NCBI GenBank assembly: GCA_036477795.1
Contig: JAZGDL010000479.1
Location: 1 to 10,976, forward strand
DNA length: 10,976 nucleotides
Direction: 5' to 3'
Origin: JAZGDL01 sp036477795
Lineage (GTDB): Bacteria > Planctomycetota > Phycisphaerae > UBA1845
A program made the position numbers and the translations under genes. Below, one piece after another: positions 1 through 5,816 of the stretch. The notes below the pieces were generated by a model. The model saw nothing but the letters and a program-made list of their open reading frames with translations. It was not told the origin of the DNA and did no database searches. Each line of letters starts with the position of its first letter. Position 1 is the first letter of the stretch.

Positions 1-746
1 TCACCGATTCCGTTGATGGTGCCCTGAACATGAGTCGCGCCGGCGCGAAGGGCGATGATGGAGTTAGCCACCGCGCAGCCGCTATCGTTGTGGGCGTGGA
101 TGCCCAGCTTCGCTGGCGCGAGAATCCCTTCTCGCACCCTTCCGGACCGACCAAGGTCCATCGCCTCCGCCACGTGCTTGACGGCGGACTCGATCCGCCA
201 GGGCATGGTGCCGCCGTTGGTGTCGCACAGCACGATGGTGTCAGCCCCACCGGCGGCCGCCGCTTGGAGAGCGGCCAGGGCGTATTCGGGGTCGTCGAAA
301 TAACCGTCGAAGAAATGTTCGGCGTCGAATATGACCTCCCGCCCGCGCTTCTTGAGAAAGGCTACGCTCTGCTCGATGAGCCGCAGATTGTTGTCCGGTT
401 CGGTTCGCAGGACCTGGGTGACGTGCCGCGTCCAAGCCTTGCCGAAGATGGTCGTCACCGCAGCCTCGCTTTCGAGCAAGGCTCGAAGGTTGGCGTCGTC
501 GGCGGGCGCCAGTGAGGGGCGACAGGTGCTGCCGAACGCGGCGATCCGGGCATGCTTGAGCTCAAGATCACGGACCCTGCGGAAGTACTCGGCGTCCTTG
601 GGATTGGACCCGGGCCAGCCGCCCTCGATAAGGTGAATCCCGAAATCGTCGAGCATGGCGGTGATGCGCAGCTTGTCCTCTACGGTCAGGCAGATGCCTT
701 CACCCTGGGTTCCGTCGCGCAGTGTGGTGTCGTACAGTTCGATCAT
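1..746 (-). CDS. cimA: Citramalate synthase, N-terminal 248 codons (cut by window edge)
   Basis: Condenses acetyl-CoA with pyruvate to (R)-citramalate, giving 2-oxobutyrate for isoleucine without threonine. The frame opens with ATG at 746-744 and stays open to the left edge. It begins MIELYDTTLRDGTQGEG, the metal and pyruvate site of the HMGL-like TIM barrel; later come DAEHFFDGYF (141-150), LCDTNGG (173-179), the metal-binding histidines in GIHAHNDSG (215-223) and INGIG (244-248). FDAEHFFDG and the TQGEG start point to the long CimA type (about 530 aa) rather than LeuA, so roughly half is missing. The ATG overlaps the leuD stop (ATGA), indicating translational coupling as the last visible gene of the operon. 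Residues 203-211, just before the catalytic HxH, are encoded by a palindromic repeat and have no counterpart that I recall in the family. Homocitrate or isopropylmalate synthase is a less likely alternative. Confidence 0.93.
   Translation of the reverse strand, partial: MIELYDTTLRDGTQGEGICLTVEDKLRITAMLDDFGIHLIEGGWPGSNPKDAEYFRRVRDLELKHARIAAFGSTCRPSLAPADDANLRALLESEAAVTTIFGKAWTRHVTQVLRTEPDNNLRLIEQSVAFLKKRGREVIFDAEHFFDGYFDDPEYALAALQAAAAGGADTIVLCDTNGGTMPWRIESAVKHVAEAMDLGRSGRVREGILAPAKLGIHAHNDSGCAVANSIIALRAGATHVQGTINGIG
115..138. repeat. Palindromic element A, copy in cimA
   Basis: Arms GGCGCGAGAA and TTCTCGCACC around a TCCC loop: 10-nt arms with one mismatch. Read on the minus strand in frame as VREGILAP. 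A second copy lies in leuA at 4191-4214. Confidence 0.85.
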
Positions 747-1390
747 GAGGCTGCCCTCCGCGGTCCGACCAGACCCTTGCGGCGGGCGTAAGCGAACAGG
801 CCGCCCGCGGAGACCACCAAGCCGACTTCGCCGAGGGGCCGCACCGGCCAAGCCCACGGATTGCAATCCGTGGGATCAACCGACCCCGCACCTCGAAGCT
901 GCAACGATTCCAGATCCAGCTCGACCAGGTCGCCGGTCTTGAAATCTTCGCACAGCCGGTATTCGCACTCTACCGGGTAGAGCTCTCCGGTGGCTACGCA
1001 GTTGCGGAAGAAGATCCGGGCGAACGATTCGGCGACGACGGCACGGATACCAGCCGCACCTAACGCGATCGGGGCGTGCTCGCGCGACGAACCGCAACCG
1101 AAGTTGCGACCGGCGATGAGCACGGAATAGTCCGAGGGGGCCTGGTCCAAAGGACCGGTCGCTGGCGCTCGCGGCTCGGTTTGTAGCCGCTGCGGATACT
1201 GATCACGAGGCAGTCCACACAACGCGTAAGTGCCCAACCGCTTGTACTCTTCCTTAATGGTGGGCACCAGGGAGAGATACTCGGCGGGAATGATCTGGTC
1301 GGTGTCGATATTGTCGCCGACCACGTAGACTTTCCCTTGAATGGTCTCGCATACTTGGCTGTTCGGGTCCGAGTCGTTGCTAGTGCTCAT
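743..1390 (-). CDS. leuD: 3-isopropylmalate dehydratase small subunit (swivelling domain)
   Basis: Small subunit of the LeuCD isomerase, which interconverts 2- and 3-isopropylmalate; the same enzyme can act on citramalate. The 215-aa product has GDNIDTDQIIPAEYL (25-39), the substrate loop, and AGRNFGCGSSREHAP (93-107), the family signature, then ESFARIFFRN (121-130). I chose the ATG at 1390-1388 because it overlaps the leuC stop (TAATG) and lies just before the conserved start; the longer upstream frame is a shadow of leuC. The protein is longer than the compact LeuD of about 165 aa. Much of the extra length lies in two segments: residues 70-85 (containing TEPRAPATGP) before the signature, and 171-182 (containing DPTDCNPWAWP), encoded by a perfect 22-nt palindrome, before the C-terminal AGGLFAYARRKGLV. 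Both look like insertions at surface loops, which is an inference. The stop overlaps the cimA start. Confidence 0.93.
   Translation of the reverse strand: MSTSNDSDPNSQVCETIQGKVYVVGDNIDTDQIIPAEYLSLVPTIKEEYKRLGTYALCGLPRDQYPQRLQTEPRAPATGPLDQAPSDYSVLIAGRNFGCGSSREHAPIALGAAGIRAVVAESFARIFFRNCVATGELYPVECEYRLCEDFKTGDLVELDLESLQLRGAGSVDPTDCNPWAWPVRPLGEVGLVVSAGGLFAYARRKGLVGPRRAAS
853..874. repeat. Palindromic element B, copy in leuD
   Basis: A perfect 22-nt inverted repeat with half-site CCCACGGATTG. The minus strand reads it as PTDCNPW within leuD. Two further, less perfect copies lie at 9787-9840. Confidence 0.88.
1143..1181. repeat. Repeat-like insertion in leuD with small hairpin
   Basis: GGTCC-AAA-GGACC (1143-1155) is a perfect small hairpin, followed by GGTCGCTGGCGCTCGCGGCT, a sequence type I associate with interspersed repeats of planctomycetes. 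It encodes TEPRAPATGPLDQ in leuD. Single copy in the window, so its repeat status is inferred. Confidence 0.45.
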
Positions 1391-2775
1391 TACATGTAGT
1401 CCCTGGGATCGGATATGTGACCGGCCAGCGCTGAGGCCGCTACCGTGTAGGGGCTGGCCAGGTAGATTTTCCCTTCGCGGTGGCCCATACGGCCGGGGAA
1501 GTTTCGATTCGTCGTGCTGATGCAACTGATCGGCTCGTTAAGTCGGGCGAAGGTGTCAGAGGGGCCGCCCAGGCATGCGGCACATCCGGCGTTTTCGGTC
1601 ATTTGTACGCCGGCGTCGACCAGAATCTCCCAGGTGCTCTTGTCATCGTTCTTGTCATCGTTCTTGTCGGCCTTGAGCTCTTTAACCACCTGCGGTGTGG
1701 CGGGCACACCGAAGGTATCGATAGACACGCGCTTGCCGCGCACCACGCGAGCAAAGGCTTTGAAGTCGCCGGTCTTGCCGCCGGTACACGAACCGATGTA
1801 AGCGCGATCGAGCTTGATGTCGCGGCACTGGCCCGCCGAGGTACGTCGCCCGGGATTGGGATGCAACGCGACGGTCGGTTCGAGCTGTGAGAGATTGATG
1901 GTCGATTCGTATACGTGCTGGGCGCCGCGATCGGCTTTGAGCACTTCATATGGACGCGTTGTCCCGTGGGTGCGGGCGTTACGGTCGACGGACGCGCAGG
2001 TTAGCGCATCGGCCTCGAATAGGGCGTTCTTGGCCCCGGCTTCGACGCCCATGCTGGCCACGGTCATGCGGTCCTCCATGGACAGCGTCGAGACGCCCTG
2101 GCCGCCGAACTCCATGGCCTTGTACGTGGCCCCGTCGAAACCGATTTCGCCGATGATGTGCAGGATGATGTCCTTGGCCATCACCCATTCGGGCATTTGG
2201 CCTTCGAACCGGAAGTACATGGTTTGGGGGATGCGAAGCAGGATCTTGCCGGTACCCATTACGAAGGCGGCGTCGGTGTTGCCGATGCCGGTGGCGAACT
2301 GGCCGAAGGCGCCGGCGGTGCAGGTGTGCGAATCGGTGCCCACCAGAACTTCGCCGGGTCGGGTGTGGCCCTTTTCGGGCAGGGCGATGTGACACACGCC
2401 GGCATAACGCTGGCCGTACTGAGCCAGGGCCAGCCCTTTGCCGGGATCGAACTGCCACTTGCCTTTGCGATCGTCGATGACGTCGTAGAAGTATGCCAGG
2501 CCCTGCTCGGCGGCGAATTCGCGCAGGATGTCCACGTTGCGATTGGAACGTCGATCGGCAGTGAAGATGTAGTGATCGGGAATGATGACCACCTTCTGCC
2601 GATCCCAGACGCGGGCGTCTTCGCCGAATTCACGCTTGAACACGCCGATGGTCCCCGGACCGCATATGTCGTGGGTCATGAGGACGTCCACGTCGACCAG
2701 AAGGTTGTCCCCGGGGGCCACTCGCGCCTTGCCGGAAGCGCGGGCCAGGATTTTTTCCGTCAGCGTCATGCTCAT
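1390..2775 (-). CDS. leuC: 3-isopropylmalate dehydratase large subunit
   Basis: Fe-S subunit of the cytosolic LeuCD isomerase in leucine synthesis, from the aconitase superfamily. The 461-aa protein shows the aconitase signature VGTDSHTCTAGAFGQFATGIGNTD around residues 145-170 and the three expected [4Fe-4S] cysteine ligands: C330 in GSCTGG, and C398 and C401 in GCAACLGG. STTNRNFPGRMG near the C-terminus is the usual substrate-binding loop. Size and motif spacing fit the bacterial/archaeal LeuC2 (homoaconitase-like) type, which pairs with a compact LeuD as found next door. The start ATG (2775-2773) overlaps the leuA stop as ATGA; a second in-frame ATG lies two codons later (2769-2767). Residues 370-379 read DKNDDKNDDK, encoded by a 12-bp tandem repeat lying between the first and second Fe-S cysteines, an unusual acidic loop. 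Homoaconitase is unlikely given the leuA and leuD neighbours. Confidence 0.94.
   Translation of the reverse strand: MSMTLTEKILARASGKARVAPGDNLLVDVDVLMTHDICGPGTIGVFKREFGEDARVWDRQKVVIIPDHYIFTADRRSNRNVDILREFAAEQGLAYFYDVIDDRKGKWQFDPGKGLALAQYGQRYAGVCHIALPEKGHTRPGEVLVGTDSHTCTAGAFGQFATGIGNTDAAFVMGTGKILLRIPQTMYFRFEGQMPEWVMAKDIILHIIGEIGFDGATYKAMEFGGQGVSTLSMEDRMTVASMGVEAGAKNALFEADALTCASVDRNARTHGTTRPYEVLKADRGAQHVYESTINLSQLEPTVALHPNPGRRTSAGQCRDIKLDRAYIGSCTGGKTGDFKAFARVVRGKRVSIDTFGVPATPQVVKELKADKNDDKNDDKSTWEILVDAGVQMTENAGCAACLGGPSDTFARLNEPISCISTTNRNFPGRMGHREGKIYLASPYTVAASALAGHISDPRDYM
1639..1668. repeat. 12-bp tandem repeat in leuC
   Basis: Unit CTTGTCATCGTT, two and a half exact copies on the plus strand; leuC reads it on the minus strand as DKNDDKNDDK. 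The unit is a multiple of three, so copy number can change without a frameshift. Confidence 0.9.
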
Positions 2776-4409
2776 GACTCGACGCCGATCTCTTTGGTCT
2801 CGCTTTCGAGCGCTGCCTCAGGTGGGACAGGCTTTCCAGCCTGTCTGGCGCGGGCCAGCTTGTTGATGGCGGACACGTAGGCCTTGGCGCTGGCCACCAG
2901 AATGTCGGTGTCCGCACCGTGTCCGCTGAACGTACGGGGGTTTTCACCGCCGCCGCGAATCCGCACGGTCACTTCCCCCAGGGCATCGATCCCTCCGCTC
3001 ACCGCGTGTACCACGTACTCGAGCAGCTCGGCCTTGAGGTGCACGATCTGATCCACTGCGGAAAAAATGGCATCGACCGGTCCGGTGCCGATCGAGGCCC
3101 GTGTCTCATGCTCGCCGTCGGGCAAGGTCAGCGAGACGCTGGCGGTGGGAATCGACGGTGACCCGCAGGAGACGTGCACCCCGTGCAGCTCGAACAGGGC
3201 TTCGGGCTGTTGGAATTCGTCAGCGGCCAACGCTTCCAGATCAGCCTCGGTAACCTCCTTCTTCTTGTCGGCCAGACGCTTTAAGCGCTGGAAGGCACGA
3301 TCCAGCTCTTCGTCCTGGAGATGATCGTAGCCGAGTTCTTCCAGGCGTTTGCGCAGGGCATGGCGGCCGGAATGCTTGCCCAGCACCAGACGGCTCTGTG
3401 TGAGCCCCACGGTTTCGGGCTTCATGATTTCGTAGGTGGCACTATGTTTGAGCACGCCGTCCTGGTGGATGCCGGCTTCGTGCGAGAAGGCGTTGGCGCC
3501 GACGATGGCTTTGTTGGGTGGGACGGAGATGCCCGTGCGGATGGCCACCAGGTGGCTGGTCCGCGTCAGTTGGGTGGTGTCCACCGCGGTATGTAGCCCG
3601 TACCACTGCCCGCGAGTGTGAAGGGCCATCACGATTTCCTCGAGCGAGGCGTTCCCGGCCCGCTCGCCGATTCCGTTGATGGTGCACTCCGCCTGCCGGG
3701 CCCCGGCCTGCAGCCCCGCCATGGTGTTGGCCACCGCCAGGCCCAGATCGTCGTGGCAGTGCAGCGACAGGACGCAGCGGTCGATTCCGGGCACGTTCTC
3801 GAGCACTCCACGGACCAGATCGGTGATTTCGGCGGGTTGAGCATAGCCCACCGTATCGGGCACGTTCACGGTGGTGGCCCCCGCTTCGACGGCTGCGGCA
3901 AGCACTTCATACAGGAACGCCGGATCCGATCGGCAGGCGTCTTCGGCGCTGAACTCGACGTCGGCGCAATAGCCGCGAGCGCGGGCTACCATGTCGGCAG
4001 TGCGCTTGAGCACCTGTGATTTGCTCATTTGCAGCTTGTGTTTCATATGCACGTCGGAGGTCGCAATGAAGGTATGTATACGCGGCCGGGTCGCCGGCTG
4101 CACCGCCTTCCAGCATTTATCGATATCGCCGGGCATGGTCCGGGCCAGACCGGCGATCGTCGGACCGGTAGCGCTGGTGCAAGAAGTGCTGGTGCGAGAA
4201 TCCTTTCTCGCACCGACTTGCTCGGCGATGCGCATGACCGCGTCCAGGTCACCGGGTGAGGCTGCGGGAAACCCGGCTTCGATCACGTCCACCCCGAGCC
4301 GGGCGAGCTGATGGGCGATCTCCAGCTTGGCATCGGTGTCCAGGGTAGCCCCGGGTGACTGTTCCCCGTCGCGAAGTGTGGTGTCAAAGATGTGGATGCG
4401 GTCACTCAT
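2772..4409 (-). CDS. leuA: 2-isopropylmalate synthase
   Basis: First committed step of leucine synthesis: acetyl-CoA plus 2-oxoisovalerate gives 2-isopropylmalate. The 545-aa protein has FDTTLRDGEQSPGATLD (8-24), the TIM-barrel metal and substrate site, SLHCHDDLGLAVAN (215-228) with the metal-binding histidines, and INGIGERAGN (244-253). The C-terminal part (about 405-515; GVHVSCGSPSIPTASVSL, then IRGGG) is the LeuA dimer domain, where leucine binds in characterised members, so feedback inhibition is expected. The start is firm: ATG at 4409 directly follows the ilvC TAG, and a full AGGAGG lies at 4423-4418 with 8 nt spacing inside ilvC. It is longer than the usual 510 or so residues. Residues about 66-81, between the IAE helix and TIAGLAR, come from a perfect hairpin repeat and a decayed duplicate of it. 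The tail RQAGKPVPP (522-530) comes from another hairpin repeat. Confidence 0.96.
   Translation of the reverse strand: MSDRIHIFDTTLRDGEQSPGATLDTDAKLEIAHQLARLGVDVIEAGFPAASPGDLDAVMRIAEQVGARKDSRTSTSCTSATGPTIAGLARTMPGDIDKCWKAVQPATRPRIHTFIATSDVHMKHKLQMSKSQVLKRTADMVARARGYCADVEFSAEDACRSDPAFLYEVLAAAVEAGATTVNVPDTVGYAQPAEITDLVRGVLENVPGIDRCVLSLHCHDDLGLAVANTMAGLQAGARQAECTINGIGERAGNASLEEIVMALHTRGQWYGLHTAVDTTQLTRTSHLVAIRTGISVPPNKAIVGANAFSHEAGIHQDGVLKHSATYEIMKPETVGLTQSRLVLGKHSGRHALRKRLEELGYDHLQDEELDRAFQRLKRLADKKKEVTEADLEALAADEFQQPEALFELHGVHVSCGSPSIPTASVSLTLPDGEHETRASIGTGPVDAIFSAVDQIVHLKAELLEYVVHAVSGGIDALGEVTVRIRGGGENPRTFSGHGADTDILVASAKAYVSAINKLARARQAGKPVPPEAALESETKEIGVES
2826..2845. repeat. Hairpin element C at the leuA C-terminus
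   Basis: GACAGGCT-TTCC-AGCCTGTC, an 8-bp perfect stem with a 4-nt loop, preceded by GGTGG. It encodes RQAGKPV near the LeuA tail. I recall this element (reverse reading VGQAFQPV) as widespread in planctomycete genomes; only one copy is in the window. Confidence 0.7.
4174..4214. repeat. Palindromic element A, copy in leuA with partial duplicate
   Basis: Arms GGTGCGAGAA (4191-4200) and TTCTCGCACC (4205-4214) match perfectly around TCCT. Just upstream CTGGTGCAAGAA (4174-4185) repeats CTGGTGCGAGAA (4189-4200) with one change, so the left arm has been duplicated. leuA reads the palindrome as ARKDSRT, a different frame from the cimA copy. Confidence 0.88.
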
Positions 4410-5465
4410 CTAATAGGCCTCCTGCTTCGAGTCCGGCTGACTGCTGAAAGCTGACCGCTGAACGCTTACTGCCCGCTTTGACTTCAGCCAGGGCATCATG
4501 GCCCGGAGCCGGCGGCCGACTTGCTCGACGGGATGCTCCGCTTGGCACTGGGCCTGGGCTGTCATCTCGGGTTTTCCGGCTGCGCATTCAGCCATCCATT
4601 CGTCCGCAAACGCACCGGACTGGATGTCAGCCAGCAGCTTCTTCATAGCATTGCGAGTCGCCTCGCCGATGACCCGCTTGCCGCGAGTGAGGTCCCCGTA
4701 TTCAGCGGTGTTGCTGATGGAGTGCCGCATCCCGGTGATCCCGTGCTCGTAGATGAGGTCGACGATCAGCTTCACCTCGTGCAGACACTCGAAGTAGGCC
4801 ATCTCGGGGGCATAGCCGGCTTCGGTCAGCGTTTCGTAGCCCGCCCGGATCAGCTCGGTGAGGCCTCCGCACAGAACAGCCTGTTCGCCGAAGAGGTCCG
4901 TTTCGGTCTCTTCTCGAAACGTCGTTTCCAGGATTCCCACGCGGCCTCCGCCGATAGCGCAAGCGTAAGCCAGACCGATGTCACGGGTGGCACCCGACGG
5001 ATCCTGGTGCACCGCCAGGAGACAGGGCACGCCTCTGCCGTCCTGGTACTCCCGCCGGACCAGGTGCCCCGGCCCCTTGGGCGCCACCATAAAGACGTTT
5101 ATCTCGAGAGCGGGCACGATCTTCTTGAAGTGGATGCAGAAGCCGTGAGCGAACCCCACCGCGGCCCCCGGTTTGAGATTCGGTCCGATGTCCTTGTCGT
5201 AGGCTTGGGGCTGAAGTTCGTCCGGGATCAGGATGGCGACCACGTCGGCCCGGCGGACCGCCTCGGCGGTGTCGTAGACCTCCAACCCGGCTGCTTCAGG
5301 TTGGGCTCGGGAACGGCTGTCAGGGCGCAAGCCGACGATCACGTCATAGCCGCTGTCGTGCAGATTAAGGGCGTGGGCGTGACCTTGCGACCCGAATCCA
5401 ATAACGGCGATGCGCTGGTCCTGGAGCGCTTCCGGTCGACTATCTTTTTCGTATAAGACGTTCAC
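4410..5465 (-). CDS. ilvC: Ketol-acid reductoisomerase (NADP+), class I
   Basis: Isomerises and reduces 2-acetolactate and 2-aceto-2-hydroxybutyrate in valine and isoleucine synthesis. The 351-aa product has the Rossmann motif VIGFGSQGHAHALNL (21-35), a class I phosphate-binding loop GLRPDSRSRA, the stretch VAPKGPGHLVRREY, and metal ligands in FREETETDLFGEQAVLCGG and in FECLHEVKLIVDLIYEHGITGM. The start is GTG at 5465-5463, supported by AAGGAGA at 5479-5473 with 7 nt spacing; no ATG fits the conserved N-terminus. Class I enzymes usually end near residue 330. Here the conserved fold ends around MMPWLKSK, and a serine-rich tail follows that is encoded by five tandem heptamers (4437-4471). The tail also carries the Shine-Dalgarno sequence of leuA. 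A 75-nt gap with a palindromic repeat separates it from the small-subunit gene upstream. Confidence 0.96.
   Translation of the reverse strand: MNVLYEKDSRPEALQDQRIAVIGFGSQGHAHALNLHDSGYDVIVGLRPDSRSRAQPEAAGLEVYDTAEAVRRADVVAILIPDELQPQAYDKDIGPNLKPGAAVGFAHGFCIHFKKIVPALEINVFMVAPKGPGHLVRREYQDGRGVPCLLAVHQDPSGATRDIGLAYACAIGGGRVGILETTFREETETDLFGEQAVLCGGLTELIRAGYETLTEAGYAPEMAYFECLHEVKLIVDLIYEHGITGMRHSISNTAEYGDLTRGKRVIGEATRNAMKKLLADIQSGAFADEWMAECAAGKPEMTAQAQCQAEHPVEQVGRRLRAMMPWLKSKRAVSVQRSAFSSQPDSKQEAY
4437..4471. repeat. Heptanucleotide tandem repeat at the ilvC C-terminus
   Basis: Five consecutive 7-mers: CTGACTG, CTGAAAG, CTGACCG, CTGAACG, CTTACTG (consensus CTGANNG). The minus strand reads them as VSVQRSAFSSQ in the IlvC tail. 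Heptameric short tandem repeats of this style are known from other bacteria, notably cyanobacteria. Confidence 0.75.
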
Positions 5466-5510
5466 GGGTTAATCTCCTTGTTCTGTCCTCCAACACTCCG
5501 CAGCCACACC

Positions 5511-5537
5511 CGGCTTAGCGGTGTCGCGTGCGACACC
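5511..5537. repeat. Palindromic element D, intergenic copy between the AHAS small-subunit gene and ilvC
   Basis: CGGCTTAGC followed by the hairpin GGTGTCGC-GT-GCGACACC (5520-5537). It lies 3 nt past the small-subunit stop and is identical over 27 nt to 9059-9085. No T run follows, so it could stabilise or process mRNA rather than terminate. The remaining 75-nt gap holds only the ilvC ribosome binding site. Confidence 0.88.
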
Positions 5538-5540
5538 ACA

Positions 5541-5816
5541 TCAAGCCGGTTGCCGCAAGCGACCGGCCTCGCGTATCTTGGTTGAGCCGCGGCCGCTGAT
5601 CGCATGCAGCTCGGTCAGTTCCAGGACGTCGACGATTCGGCGCAACTGCGGCGCGAACCGATGTGCCGCGTAATTCGGCGCCCTCACCACAACGTTGGCC
5701 CTGCCCTCGGCGGCGGACACGAACGTCACCGTTCCGCCCAGACGCTCACAGTGCAGCAGCACCTTGGTCAAAGCGGTCATGCGTCTCAAAATCAATGCAA
5801 AGGTAAGGATCTTCAT
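5541..5816 (-). CDS. Acetohydroxyacid synthase small subunit, short IlvM-like ACT protein
   Basis: Probable regulatory subunit of acetohydroxyacid synthase. The 91-aa product starts MKILTFALILRRMTALTKVLLHCERLGGTVTFVSAA; the alternating hydrophobic strand, helix, strand pattern and the following NVVVRAP and LRRIVDVLELTEL fit a single ACT (beta-alpha-beta-beta-alpha-beta) domain. The identification rests on this pattern and on position: its ATG overlaps the ilvB stop (ATGA). The length matches IlvM of Escherichia coli AHAS II (about 87 aa) and is far shorter than the usual IlvN/IlvH (about 160 aa), so the C-terminal domain of those proteins is absent. The open frame continues upstream to 5930 inside ilvB, but the ACT fold begins at the overlap ATG. 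The tail after residue 71 is basic and probably unstructured. I leave the symbol empty because ilvN and ilvM cannot be told apart by eye; a degenerate ACT protein with another role is possible. Confidence 0.75.
   Translation of the reverse strand: MKILTFALILRRMTALTKVLLHCERLGGTVTFVSAAEGRANVVVRAPNYAAHRFAPQLRRIVDVLELTELHAISGRGSTKIREAGRLRQPA

Noticed and set aside
4521..5456. Long plus-strand ORF of 311 codons opposite ilvC
   Set aside because: Antisense shadow in GC-rich DNA; ilvC is unmistakable on the minus strand and the antisense product resembles no family.
5511..5537. Intrinsic terminator between the AHAS small-subunit gene and ilvC
   Set aside because: The hairpin has no T run on either strand and is an exact copy of a coding repeat elsewhere, so it is better called a repeat.
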